NCBI GenBank assembly: GCA_031841125.1
Contig: CM063112.1
Span: 30,034,603 to 30,098,602 of the forward strand
From: Acanthococcus lagerstroemiae
Lineage: Eukaryota > Arthropoda > Insecta > Hemiptera > Eriococcidae
DNA: 64,000 bases
Direction of reading: 5' to 3'
Below the pieces are notes generated by a model. The model made no database searches, was not told the DNA's origin, and was given only the letters and a program-made list of their open reading frames with translations. Made by a program: the position numbers and the translations under genes. Below, piece after piece: positions 10,723-22,278 of this stretch (position 1 is its first letter; each line of letters starts with the position of its first letter).

Positions 10723-12023
10723 AAATCATTTTACACGTAAAATGCCAACCCTCTGGTTCTACCAATTTCCATAATCTTTAATATTTTTCTGTCTTGCACC
10801 TCCTTCTCATCGGTATGCGCCACAGTTCGGGGAATATGGCCAAAATGTTACCAAAGCCGAATTTAGCGACCTTTGGAACCAATTATTGATACCCATATTA
10901 AACTTTACATAATACTAGAACCCCCTCTCCTTATTGCATGGGCCTCAATTTCAAATATGGAATAAATAGATGAAAGGAGAGAGGTGAATACGCCCCATAA
11001 GCGATATAACTCGGTGAAGTGGTAAAGCAGCTGAAGAGGATGATTATTATCTTCATAAGGTCTGTGCATATGTGTTAAAAAGTAATAATTCTTAACACAG
11101 GGTTATCTTGAACTCCATCTTGAGCAGTTAATATGATCCAGATACAAGAAAATTGATAACGACCTTTTTCTGAGAAATTTAATGTACCATCTATTTCAAA
11201 TAAAAAGACAGTAACTTAAAAGGGCAAGTTTCACGGGAAATTTAAAAAAGGTGAAAATTTTCTGATATAATTTGTACTAAAATTGATTTTATGAACACCC
11301 TGTTGAACTGTTTCCGACCATTTGTTTCTATGGTTACCACAATTGCCCTCTACTATTACCTACTGGTACCATCTCCAGTCATGAGAAGAAAAAAAAATTC
11401 AGATATAGAAAACTTTTCAAAATTTGACCATAACTCTGCCCGTTCAAACGTAAGAGCATGCAAACATATCTACATATTGTCAAGGTGGGTTGTCTACTTA
11501 CCAGAAGGAAGGGGTTATTGCAAAAGAGACACCTTGTATAAATTGTAACTCAACTGAACTGTGACTAAACTGATATCCTACTTGGCCAACTGAGGGAGGA
11601 ATAGGAGAGTGAGTCATGAGAAGACGAAGAAGAAGAAGAAGAATGTTGTAAAGACAGGAAGTACATAGGTATGTAGGAGACAAAAGACGTTCGTCAGCAG
11701 CTCGCATCGTGCTACACAGAAAGTACCCAGGCAGGACGATTCGTGAGGAGAGGGTCGCCACACATATTTCGGAAACATTATCGAAGGGTTATGACAGCAA
11801 TTTTGAGAATGAGAACATCTCAAATAATTCGGTTTGATACTCACTGGAATATGAGAATTTAGCCAGATTGGTGACAACTGCTGATGTGGCGCTCCATTAG
11901 GTAAGTTTTCAATAGATGCCGAAGACTTTTGGGGTAGTTGAGTGGGTGGTCAAGCGAATGGTAGTTTTGCAATGTCAAGTAAAAAACCAGTGGCATGTCA
12001 CTGGGTGATACTGAGGATTTCAT
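10723..12023. other. No recognisable gene
   Basis: AT-rich, non-repetitive DNA apart from the GAA run at 11626-11643. Open frames at 11291-11548 (plus) and 11498-11877 (minus) show no family signature. Confidence 0.4.
11626..11643. repeat. GAA microsatellite
   Basis: An uninterrupted run of GAA units, preceded by an imperfect gaagac unit. Confidence 0.75.
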
Positions 12024-12079
12024 AAAAATCTGTTTTTATCTAATTTTGGGAAAAAATCTGTTTTTATCTAATTTTGGGA
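12024..12079 (+). repeat. Perfect 28-bp tandem duplication
   Basis: The unit aaaaatctgttttt plus atctaattttggga occurs twice head to tail (12024-12051 and 12052-12079) with no mismatch, which points to a recent slippage or local duplication. Confidence 0.9.
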
Positions 12080-12256
12080 GTTCATAAGTTTTCAAGTACG
12101 CTTTTGATCGCCTTTTCGAAACTAGTGGGCAAGGGAGTGAAAACGTATCTCCTACAGAGACACGTAGTGTAACTGCTTTCGTACCTTTATAAAATCCAGT
12201 AAGATGTCGCAGAGACGGATCTGCAACTACGGCAGAGCATTTTCATGTCACAATTT

Positions 12257-12622
12257 CAATTTCCACGGAAATATGGACCAATGAACTGAATTGTGAACTG
12301 ACTTGTGACCTCTTGAAGAGCAAAATCATACGGATTGGCTTCACGCAATACTCACTACTGAACTGAACTGGAAATGAGAAAAGAAAAGAAAACAAGTAAC
12401 CTCATTCCTCGAGGAAGGTCGGAAAAAAGTACGCATCTTGACTCTCGACTAGACATAATGAAATTGTTGCTGCGCGACCGCAGTCTGCAGCCATGTTGTT
12501 AATAGCAATTTCCATAGAAATATCAGCCGCTGAACTGAATTGTTATCACGAAGAGCTAAATCATACTGACTGGCTTCGAGAAACGAAAATAAATTTCCAT
12601 GGAAATGTCAACCAATGAATTT
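12257..12622 (+). repeat. Diverged direct repeats with a tttccatggaaat core
   Basis: A block starting caatttccacggaaat, then gaactgaattgt, gaagagc, aaatcata and ggcttc (12257-12349), recurs in the same order at 12506-12586. A third partial start occurs at 12591-12622. Indels separate the copies. A 22-bp motif shared with 2476-2497 lies just before the second copy (12469-12490). It is probably part of an old dispersed element. Confidence 0.6.
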
Positions 12623-14395
12623 GTGCAGGGGGAGCGTTACGGGCGCTAAAGTAAAGCTTTAAAGTAACGTTTTTTGAAATTTGTTCGATGTGCCAAAGCA
12701 AAGACATGAAAATGTTAATTACAAAGAATCATAAAAGCTAAACAATTAGGTACAATAGCGTCGGGGAAAATAAAGGGTAAGTGGTCTCTACGGAAGATTT
12801 TCGCGATTCATTTTCAAAACAGGTAGGCTTCGCTAGTCCACATCCCCAAGTTGAAAAAAAAAAAGGAGATTTTTCTCCTCCGAACCTATCAGTTGACTAT
12901 GAAATACGAGAACATCCGGATTCGCGAGTACAAATTTCCCAGCCATAAATCCAATCAGCCTGGCTCACCTTTACACGCACACTTGCAGGTTGAAAAGCGA
13001 GTTAGGAGCACCGGAATCGGAGCATTTCGGTATTTCTTCCATATTAGCGGCGGAAATTTGTTTCCTGCTCTCGCGAGTCAATAACGAATTCTCGCCCGTC
13101 GAATACAATGAATCTTTAATGAACCACAAAGTGTCGGTTTAAATGCCGTCGTCAACCACACTGTCACAAATTCGAACAACAAACGCTACATTATCATATA
13201 AAATTGCAAAGTTATTTTCTATTTCAAAGTTACTTTGTTAATAACACGGAAAAGCTATTACTACCGTACTTTGTTTGGCTGGGCTTTCTTCGTCGTTTCG
13301 CGATATACTCTTCCAGTGTATTTCGATGAAAATTTGCATCCTGACGACGCTGGAAAAGATAATGCAGTTTTCCTCAAGCCCAGCTACACGGAACGTGATT
13401 CGTGTTGAGAATTTTCCTGCCCCTTTTCGCTCCCTCTGCTGCCGGTATTGATGAATCTCGAATCCGTCGACTTCGAAGGTGAAAAGCGTGGCCGCCATTC
13501 AGACTGCAGCGAAACATCTTACCGGTTGTAATTATACCGCATTCCGAAGTTCATGTATTCATTACTCGGTGTCATACATATTCAGGTCGACGGAGAACCC
13601 GAAGAGGATGCAAATTGAGTTCGCCGGGGCGACTGTAAACACGCGCCCAGAACACTTCAATTCGATTACGGGAGCATTTTCTTTTTTTACTTCTTGCGCG
13701 CGAGTTTCCATTTCCATTTCCATTTTCACGTACACGTAAATGAGCATATATGTATAATGACAAATACATATTCAAAGACTTTTCCTCCGCTACATAGCGA
13801 ACGCGATATAGACGACTGTGCGACTGGAGTTAAAATTTCTTAATTGAAAACTTTTCCACTTCGAAAGTGAACGTACTCGCGAACGAGTCGTGGAAAGGAG
13901 ATTTTCTCGTTTTTGCACGGAGAGCTTAATTAAAACACGTGTACGAGTAGTTATCTTTCGATTGTCAAGCGCATGAAGGTAGGATTTTAACTGACGTGAA
14001 AAATAAACGAAGAAAACTTAGATATCGCGCCCGCATTTCACTTCACTCGGGTGTATTTAGATTGCAGCAGCAGAGGAAAATGAAAAACTGAAAGAGGAAA
14101 TGTTACGACCAGATGCGTTATATAGTTGCGTTGCTTTCTACACAGCGAGTTTACTTGCTCGCATTCGCGCTGGAAGTCATCGGTGCAAAAGGAGCGCGAA
14201 ATTTGGGTTTGCTTTTTGAGCGCAAACTTTCCAAGCGGTTAAAGTTGATAAAAGGGAAAGCGCGAAGTCTTCCCGGTAACAACTCGGAAAAAGTTCAAGA
14301 AAATGAGTGAGGTTCTATGAGTAGCGTTAATTCGATTCTTGAGATCTAAGTGAATCGAGTAACTCACTGTAAGCGGCTCACTATCCACCTGGAAT
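12623..14395. other. No recognisable gene
   Basis: Unique-looking sequence of moderate GC. Open frames such as 13238-13498 (minus), 13479-13739 (plus) and 14239-14514 (minus) overlap each other antisense and match nothing I recognise. A remote exon of a host gene cannot be excluded. Confidence 0.35.
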
Positions 14396-14418
14396 GAGAG
14401 AGAGAGAGAGAGAGAGAG
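14396..14418. repeat. GA dinucleotide microsatellite
   Basis: Uninterrupted (GA)n run of about 11 units. Confidence 0.9.
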
Positions 14419-15576
14419 TTCAAGTATACGTATGAGAGTTAATTTGTCAAAATGCAAGAAGTCCACGTATTCTTTGGAATCAGGTGATGTATCCCTCCCC
14501 CAACACATCTGCATCCCTTTATTAAAATGTAAAAATATTATTTTACTTTATACTTCAATATTTATGAATATTGAAGTCAGTTCCAAAAAACGCAGTAAAA
14601 GCAGTTTTTAGGTAAACAAAGGGCAGCCTCGTGTAATGATTACGATGCACGTTGGACGAAATTGTGATTCAAGGCGGCCAAAACCTAACCACACGGCTTT
14701 TTCAATGTTTACTTGGTTCCAAGTCAAAATTTTACACTAACTTGTGCGTAGAAACACTCCTTTCCTTCCAGTGGTCAGTCCCTATATACAGGGTGTCCTC
14801 TTGGTCCTCTTCACAAGTAATATACAGGGTGTCACACCTTGAATCAAAAGTTCAACAAATTTAGATGGGACTCGTTTAAATGGATAGTATTTTTCTACAA
14901 CTTCACTTCCTCGTGGTCAATATTATTTGATTTATCAAAAGATTGCCAAAATTTGAGCTATGAGGAAAAATGTGTTTGATACGTTCATTTTAGACTAAAT
15001 AAAAACTTGCATACTTCAAAACCTGAGCAGGAATATAGCGTTGGATGAATCAGTAAGAACAAGCAAGAATTTGATCATATTTGTAAAATATGAACAGGAC
15101 TATAATTTACAACATTATTTTTAGATCAACATCTCAATACAGCTATACAAATTTGAAAGATTGTTTCAAAAATAAAACTGAAGCAACAACTGAGTAGGTA
15201 ATCATAAAATAAAACAAAATAATTAATAAGTAGAGAGTATTTTTTCACCTTGACTACTTTCAGTAGGCTACCCAATGCCCTAAAAAAATATATTAGTTTC
15301 GTTCTATTTGCAAAACAAAGGGCGGAACTGGAACTATTAGGGTTCAATCAACTTTTAATAAAAATCAAAACAAAACCAGAACTAAAAGCTAAGCTCTGAG
15401 AAACTTTTCTTATTTACATTTAATCAAAAAGAATACACAAATCTTCTAATCCACGGTAAATAGAATCAAACATGAAAGGTGAAATGAACAAATAACAAGC
15501 ACTGAGAACCTAGACCCCAGTTTTCTCAAGTTGATAAGAGGATACCCAAGTGGTGATATCCGTGATACCACAATAC
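14419..15576. other. No recognisable gene
   Basis: AT-rich DNA containing only the doubled tatacagggtgtc motif at 14784-14833. No domain was found in the open frames at 14652-14864 (plus) or 15126-15347 (minus). Confidence 0.4.
14784..14833 (+). repeat. Doubled atatacagggtgtc motif
   Basis: The 14-bp sequence atatacagggtgtc occurs at 14784-14797 and 14820-14833. Sequences of the acagggtgtc type are often seen at the edges of insect repetitive elements, so this may be an element end. That reading is inference. Confidence 0.5.
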
Positions 15577-15781
15577 CAGGGACGGCGTACCGTAGAGTTT
15601 TTCCGGAGGGGGGGGGGGGTAAAATTGTGGGAGTCCCAACTGACTCAACTCAAAATTCCCAAGTATCGAAGCAAAAAAAAAAAATTTGTGACTTGTAGGG
15701 TTTTTTAAACTTCTCAACTCAATTCCCAAGTATCAATGCGAAAAAAAAAATCTTTTTGACTCTTTGGATTTTCCCAACTCC
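15577..15781 (-). mobile_element. hAT-type MITE with G-run, truncated copy
   Basis: Begins cagggacggcgtac, followed by agagtttttccgg, a long G-run, then gtcccaactgactcaactc and two diverged units of about 87 bp around cccaagtatc. This is the reverse orientation of the element at 22279-22568. The far terminal repeat is absent: homology stops at about 15781. Confidence 0.65.
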
Positions 15782-16120
15782 ACCTGAAAATCTAGAAATT
15801 GCAAGTGCACCCGAGCTACCTTCTCCTTCACTACAGAAGCCTGCGGAACATTTGACAATACTTAACCATTAGCGGACGTTGCGGGGGTGCTAGAAGTGCT
15901 AAACACCCTCAGAAGATTCATTTAGCCCTCACGGAAAATTTTGAAAGTCCATACATTAAACATCTAAGTATATTGGTGGGGATAAAGTCGACTTTTTGGA
16001 TAGGATGACCCTCTTAGCCGATTATTATCGGACATTTCCCCGAAGCCACTTTCGTAAATTTCCCGAATGAATTTTTCCCGAGCCTTTCTCCCGAAAGACA
16101 ATTTTCCAAATGACTTATAT
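15782..16120. other. No recognisable feature
   Basis: Unique-looking sequence between the truncated MITE and the MULE fragment. Nothing was recognised. Confidence 0.35.
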
Positions 16121-16330
16121 CTTAGAAATAAGTGCATTCTCGTGCTTATTATCAGCGATATCGAATTGAGTATCCTGAATGCGGTCCAGGAGGTTCTATC
16201 AGACGTGCCTTTGCAATACTGTTTATTCCATTTACGTCAATCTTTGTATCGGAAAATTCAGCCGGACAGCTTACAACAGGCTTACAACGATCCCAACAAG
16301 CGAAATATCAAAGTGCCACCTTAGATCTTA
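16121..16330 (+). pseudogene. Mutator-like (MULE) transposase fragment, left copy
   Basis: The plus-strand frame reads SDIELSILNAVQEV, then DVPLQYCLFHLRQSLYRKIQ and QQAYNDPNKR. This resembles the MULE transposase domain around its D...CxxH region (DFExxxxNAV, CLFHxxQSLYRKIQ, YNDP) found in insect FLYWCH/MULE proteins. In active members this region carries a catalytic Asp and the conserved Cys/His. Only about 60 residues are recognisable, after which the frame decays. Most of it lies in the left arm of an inverted repeat, and the N-terminal DIEL part extends just outside the arm. Confidence 0.75.
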
Positions 16331-16590
16331 CAACCAACGTCCCTTTATGAAATTAACCCAAATTATTCTGCATCGAGGACCAATCCCTAGTAGGACTTTT
16401 AGTCTTTTGGGTTTGGGCGCATGTCCATTCCAAAGTAAAATCGTTTTGGAAAAGCAGTCCTGACCTCTTAATTTGCCAGTACTATGTTAATCCCCCTTTC
16501 CCGATGACAAGTGGCAACTCAGTTTAATTCTCTTCAAGCTGAAACCCACAAGAAAGTTTTGTACTTTTACCTTATATACGTATCGTATAC
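16193..16590 (+). repeat. Left arm of a 398-bp inverted repeat
   Basis: Pairs with 16954-17350 in inverse orientation across a spacer of about 363 bp. The inner edge is gtacttttaccttatatacg and onward; the outer edge lies at ttctatcagacgtgcc. The arms are very similar by eye, with scattered substitutions and small indels. A transcript through both arms would fold into a long hairpin. Confidence 0.88.
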
Positions 16591-16862
16591 TTGCCGGTTA
16601 AGGAGTCCCTTATTTTACGAATTTATTCAGATCTTCCGAAATTCATGAAAATAAGTGTGATACTCAAAAAGCCCCCCCCCCCCGAAAATATCAACTTCAT
16701 CGGATGAGAGGAACGTGTGCCATAAGCTCCCTCTTCTAATGAAAGATAACACGGAGTTTTGATGTTCTTAATACATTTATTTTCTTTCTTTCTTGTCCTG
16801 TAATAACGCTAAAGATATTTGAACACAAGTCTGGTATAGAAGTTTAGATCAGCTTTAAATGT

Positions 16863-16945
16863 AATATAGTTTGACTCCACGATCTGGGCTCATAGCTCCT
16901 GGAGGGAGCTTCAAAGTGGGGAGACGGAGAGATAAAAAATGAAAT
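16863..16945 (+). repeat. Short inverted-repeat partner in the palindrome spacer
   Basis: The segment with gtttgactccacgatctggg and ggggagacggagag is found inverted and diverged at 17743-17822 (gagagacggaggg and gtttgactctatgatctgg on the minus strand). It suggests another old inverted duplication overlapping the MULE palindrome. Confidence 0.6.
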
Positions 16946-16953
16946 TTTATCTA

Positions 16954-17350
16954 GTATACGATACGTATATAAGGTAAAAGTACAAATTTTTCTTGTGGGT
17001 TTCAGCTTGAGGAGAATTAAACTGAGTTGCCACTTGTCATCGGGAAAGGGGGATTAACATAGTACTGGCAAATTTAGAGGTCAGGACTGCTTTTCCAAAA
17101 CGATTTTACTTTGGAATGGATATGCACCCAAACCCAAAAGACTGAAGTCCTACTAGGGATTGGTCCTCGATGCAGAATAATTTGGGTTAATTTCATAAGG
17201 GGACTTTGGTTGTAAGATCTGAGGTGGCACTTTGATATTTCGCTTGTTTGGATCGTTGTAAACCTGTTGTAAGTCGTCCGGCTGAATTTTCCGATACAAA
17301 GATTGGCCTAAATGGAATAAACAGTATTGCAAAGGCACGTCTGATAGAAA
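16954..17350 (-). repeat. Right arm of the 398-bp inverted repeat
   Basis: Reverse complement of 16193-16590. Homology begins at gtatacgatacgtatataag and ends near ctgatagaaatcc. It carries the minus-strand MULE fragment. Confidence 0.88.
17153..17340 (-). pseudogene. MULE transposase fragment, right (inverted) copy
   Basis: The minus-strand frame reads PLQYCLFHLGQSLYRKIQ, then LQQVYNDPNKRNIK. It is the inverted twin of the plus-strand fragment. It keeps the Gly in HLGQ, where the left copy has Arg, and continues open through the following residues. The upstream Asp block is not included because the arm ends there. Confidence 0.75.
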
Positions 17351-19065
17351 TCCAGGACTGGTGTTAATTTGTAGGTTTTCAAGGTCGTTAATTTTGATTT
17401 TTGGCTGATCTGGCTGCCTTGAATATCACCAAGAGAAGTTACGATCAAATGATAATACCTCATTTTCTGAGATTGTTCTCAGTCCATAGGTTTTCAAGGT
17501 GAGTGAATTTGATTCTACAAGAGATTTCAGGACCTATCGCGTGCGCAACCAGAGGTGCTCAAACCATAGAATCGAACTCAGTGACTTAAGAACCTATAAA
17601 TCGAGTATAATCTCCAAATATTTCTGTAATTTATATGTAACGCCTCTTTAGTGGTATTGAAGGGTGCTAGGTTGAAAAATTAACTACAAAATCAGAATCA
17701 GCGATCTTAAAAACATAGAAATCATCAGCAGTCTTGAATTTAATTTTTAGCCCTCCGTCTCTCCATTGGAGCTCGCGCAGAAGTTATCAATCCAGATCAT
17801 AGAGTCAAACAATTTTATACTCGAAATTCAACCAAACAGCTATCCAAAATTTTTGTTCAAATATTCTTAGCGTTTTTACATGCTAAGGGAAAAAAATAGG
17901 AGAGGTACCGCGGACAGTGTGAGTTGCTATATCAGTCGGTAGGTGCGTGTACTGAATGTTATCCGACAGAAAACCATTAACCTTGTGGAGGGGAATCAGT
18001 CTGGCGAGGCTCTCTACGGGCCTGACTATAGGTAACTCATAAGAAAGTAGAGTGTTTTACAGAAAGTAAATTACAAAAGACAAGTATAAAACAACTAAAA
18101 AAAAAATTTGAGCAATTCACGCCAAAACAAATTTAAAGGTTTTCCGCCAAATTTCTTTGGTTTAATATACGCGCTCTCTCCCTCTTTCACTCTCTATCTC
18201 CCTAAATGGGATGGAGCGTTACTACGTCATTTCCGTTGCATGCGTTCGCGTTCCTATCACTTTTATTACGTTAATTACTCATCTTGAACCTGCGTAAAGA
18301 AGCTACTCCTTCATTAATTTAAAGTATCGTGCCCCCACCTCTATTGTGGAGATTTAAATGCTCGAAAATTCCTTTATCATGGATGTCCCTCACCATGGAC
18401 TGGACTACAAAATATTTTTTTAAAAACATTATCGCTGTGTGTTTGGAGGAACTGAAGCGCGTGTACAGTTTTTCTGAGTAGGTACAGTGAATAAGCTGAC
18501 AATGCAGTATGTGTTTCAGACTCGATCAGAATCAGTGCAGCCATACGTGAAAACGAGTTTTTTGCTTTTTTCCCCTTAACCGTGGTCAAATTTGAACCAA
18601 TCAGAAAATAGACACAGAACAAATATTTTTGAACAGCCAACCTGAAGTATTATTATCAGTCAGGTGCTGTGCACGTACGATTTTTTGCGAATTCTGAATA
18701 GATTACCGCCTAATTTAAGAAAAGTGCTGGAAACAAAAGATTTTACCTACTTAGATATTCCTTAATCGTGGTGTATTGTGATGAATGCCGCAAGCAACTC
18801 ATATTTTTGATAATCGCAATTAAATATGAATATTGGTAAGTACATCAGATCACACTTTATCGTTTCATTACTTTTTAAGATACCTATGGTCAAACTCGAG
18901 AGATCCAGTGAAACTTTATCAATTTTGTGAAGAATTTTTTCCCATTTCGATCATCGTGGCAATAGAGGAATTATGAAAGCCACGATGAAGGAATCCGATA
19001 AATCACTCTGAAAGAATTTACGAAAGTCTGGTTCCACCAGAGACCGGAAATTTGTGAATACGAGT
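17351..19065. other. No recognisable gene; weak short repeats
   Basis: A ggttttcaaggt motif occurs near 17371 and 17489 within similar contexts, and aatcgactc-type phrases recur, suggesting decayed dispersed repeats. A minus-strand open frame at 18377-18640 shows no family signature. Otherwise nothing was seen. Confidence 0.4.
17743..17822 (-). repeat. Inverted partner of 16863-16945
   Basis: See the partner entry. Order and content match on the opposite strand with moderate divergence. Confidence 0.6.
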
Positions 19066-19475
19066 CAGTGCTGCCAGATTTATATTGCCAAAATCTGGAG
19101 AACCGTCCGGAAAGAGAAATCCGGAAAAATCCGGACACAAATGTCATGTCCATAGGGAAAGAGACCTTAGGGTGAAAAAATAAAAAAACTTTTTTTCAGA
19201 TTTTCTAGCGTAAAATTGAGTGTAGAATGATAATCCATGTTCAGTTTTACCAATTATTGTAAAAAAATATGTTTTTCCGAGTTTCATAAGTTGAAAATAA
19301 TACATTACAACTATTAAAAAAAGTTTTGTTTAAAAAAAATGCATTTAAAGTTCAATTTACTAAAAAATAATGATTAGGAATAAAAGGAGATTAATGTTTT
19401 TTATAGGAAATCTCATGCAGAATTCAGTTTTGTTATCAGTTTTACCAAATAATGAACCCAAAATTAAACCAACAG

Positions 19476-19688
19476 CAGGCCAGGCGCTAGAGATTTTGTC
19501 GCCTCGGGCAATAGAGGAACATATGTGCCGCCCCTGGCAAAAGAAACGAGGTACCAATCACGCCTTCGCGGTAAGCCCATTGGCCATTATGGCCAAGTGT
19601 AACACATCAAGTCACAACAATATGCCGCCCCTACAAAATGAGCGCCCTGGGCAAGGGCCCGCTTTGCCCGTGCCTAGCGCCGGGCCTG
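19476..19688. mobile_element. Nested hAT-type MITE, 213 bp
   Basis: Terminal repeats are caggccaggcgctag at the left and, read inversely, caggcccggcgctag at the right. The flanking 8-mers are accaacag (19468-19475) and actaacag (19689-19696), matching at 7 of 8 positions. The interior is GC-rich relative to its host element. It inserted after the larger hAT element. Confidence 0.82.
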
Positions 19689-20169
19689 ACTAACAGAAAA
19701 AAGAAATGTCCAATTAAAAGTCACTTAAATCTCTCACAAAACAAATTACTATAGATCAAATTGAAGTTAATCTCTACAGTCGGAAAACTGAACCATGCAT
19801 AAATCGATGGTCCAGGAGCATTTTCCTTCAATATTGAATTTGAATGGGAGCTAAGAAATTAGGAATGGACTCGTATCAGTAATTCGATCTAATGAACGTA
19901 ATGGATTTCTGAAAATTATTTGTATTTTTTTAGTGGATTCGTCGGATTTGTACTTTTTTTTTTTTTTGTCTCTTTGTGAATCTTGCACTGAAAGTCCATA
20001 ATTTTAAGGGGGAAAAACGGGGGGAAAAAAAACTAACCAAAAACGCGCTGGAAAAAGATGATTATTTTAAATATTCTAATTGAATTTTCAATTGATTACA
20101 ATGGCGGATCCGAAAGAAATGAAAGATGACCCTGGAAAGGTTGATTTGAATGCCGGAACCGGTCGGCGT

Positions 20170-20300
20170 GGATTCGAATCCACAAATCTACTCCATTTAT
20201 TCGAGCCCGATTCGAATCACAGCAAACGTGAGTCGTTCTCGAATCATACTCGAATCCAAAAGAAAAACATAGTTATTCGTGGACTCTGATTCGAATCCAA
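20170..20300. repeat. Cluster of ttcgaatc motifs
   Basis: ggattcgaatcc (a perfect 12-bp palindrome, 20170-20181) and related tcgaatc words recur about six times within 130 bp inside the hAT element. They could be internal binding sites or a decayed short tandem repeat. Confidence 0.5.
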
Positions 20301-20621
20301 TTTTAGTGGATTTGTTTTCAACCTTGGTTTCTGAAACAGGATGCTTTGGGTGAAAGGAAAACTGAATAATTATTAAGGTAAACAAACGAGAAAACACTTT
20401 TTCTACTCCAGTTTAGTGCAGTCAAAATGCAGTCAGTCACAGATAAAATATGTGGAACTAATCAGAAGTTAAACAAACCCACAAAACGAGAAAAACAACG
20501 AAAATCCAGATTCTCCAAAAATTTCCGGATATTACTCAGAAATCCGGACATTTTTTGTCGAAGGATGAAAATTCCGGAGATCAACTGGAAAATCTGGACA
20601 CCTAGCAGCACTGATACGAGT

Positions 20622-22278
20622 GCGTGATGTGCGTGTGGAAGAGTAGAGGTGCGTATTCACAGTACACAGGCGCGCGTGCGCGTAGGAACTCCTTTCTATG
20701 GCCAACAATTTCTTCAACGTGGGCTGCCATTCCTTCAGCGTGATCCTAATCATTTTGAGCCCCATCTATCTCCTCCCCTAGGAAGTATGCTGTTGGTTCA
20801 ACCTCATAAATATGTTCTATTATATGCGTAAAAATGATTTTCATGGGGGAAAAAAATAAGTAATAATATTGACCGGGGAGGGGGGGAATTAACTATCAAG
20901 GTTTCTGTAGAATGACCCCATATAGGATTTGAGAAAAGTCGCAAAATATGGGACACTCTACCGCCTGTGTATCAAAAGATCAGCAAGTTTTCCTCAGGAC
21001 TTATTCGTTCCACTTTTACTTCCAGGCGGTTGATGAAAAGTTCGCCAATATTCTCGAATTCTGTACAGCGTACGTTGAAGTTGGGCTTTTCCCATCCTGT
21101 TTTAAACTGGGATAGGTAAGTAAGTACTTGCTTTAGTTTTCCGAGCCAGATGTTAATCTTCTCGTCGACGCAGAATAATTACGTTAATACAAAAACGAGC
21201 CTGCGAAGAGTACCTACAAGTACCTACTTATCCCGCGTCTCGTTCGCAAGCCCAGGCTCAATTGTTTACCTTTTTCGCCTGCCTAGTGAACAGTAAATTA
21301 AAAATTTTCTCTCATCAATTCGCGCCCCAGCATCAGTCTAAAGCGCGGCTTCAGATCCAAGCAAATTCGAGTGCTCGTATTAATTCGCCCGACGTTCACA
21401 CAAGTTCAGCTCGCCCGGTAATTAATCTTTTTAATTTTCGTTCGAGCTGATTAGTTCAGGTTTACCGAAGAGGAAATCCCTCGTTAAGCGCTCTATTTCG
21501 AGACGAGGAGGAAAAAACCTATATTTAAACGAGAGCGAACCCGAGCTCCGGATAGGTTAAAAAATACCCTGGAGAAATAAGAACGCAATGTGCATTGAAC
21601 AGAAGAATTTGGTATAATTTTCAGCGATAAAAGTCTCGGTATGCTGATTTCATAACAATGAATTTATAATAAGGGTATTTAATTCCGGAGGTCGAACTTC
21701 AACGAATTGTAAATGAAGTTCGTTATTCTGTTTAAAGGAAAAAAAGAAGAAGAAAAAAAAAAGACGAGGAAAAAAAGGAGGCAACATTTTCGCAACTACT
21801 GTTTAACATACTCGGCTGGCAGCGACGCTGTTTTTTAATTCACGAAGCCGCTTCCTAGTTTATTCCGGCCGGCAGTTTTCGTACCACGCTTCCGCATACA
21901 CGTCTAGGGTTATTTCGCACCGGTGCTGGATCTGACCGGAATACATTATTCGTAATCTGCGTTCATGATTACATTTTATTTCTTCTATCACTCGGTCCGC
22001 AACTGAAACTTTTGCACGTTCGAGAAAAATGCCGGCTGGAAAATTCAGTACCGCGAAAGCAGTGTCATATATAGTCCGCCCACCAAACACTCAAATATAG
22101 ACCGAAATGGATAAAATAGCAGGCAAGATGAATCTCGGAGTACGTATATCATGTGGACACCATCCTGATTACGCCTAAGGACTTCCAGTTGATCCTCAGA
22201 GCGCCTCCCACACCCACGAAACCATTTTGACTGGTAAAAAATCGCTATCATGTTGACGTCAGTTTGACACGTTGAAAC
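20622..22278. other. No recognisable gene
   Basis: Unique-looking DNA of mixed composition. It has a G-run near 20876-20886 and an A/G-rich tract at 21738-21780. Open frames at 21860-22090 and 22045-22329 (minus) show no family signature. Confidence 0.4.

Larger units (their letters stand above)
19066..20613. mobile_element. hAT-type DNA transposon, non-autonomous, 1548 bp
   Basis: Starts cagtgctgccagattt, and its end read inversely is cagtgctgctaggtgtccag, giving short terminal inverted repeats (9 bp identical, then cagattt offset by an insertion). It is flanked by a perfect 8-bp direct repeat atacgagt (19058-19065 and 20614-20621), the diagnostic hAT target-site length. Several tccgga motifs cluster just inside both ends (19096-19140 and 20523-20580), consistent with subterminal transposase-binding repeats. 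No transposase was found, so it would depend on a partner element. A smaller MITE is nested inside. Confidence 0.85.

Noticed and set aside
13562..13775. Overlapping short minus-strand open frames
   Set aside because: Two frames over the same low-complexity ggaaatggaaatgg tract, with no supporting evidence.
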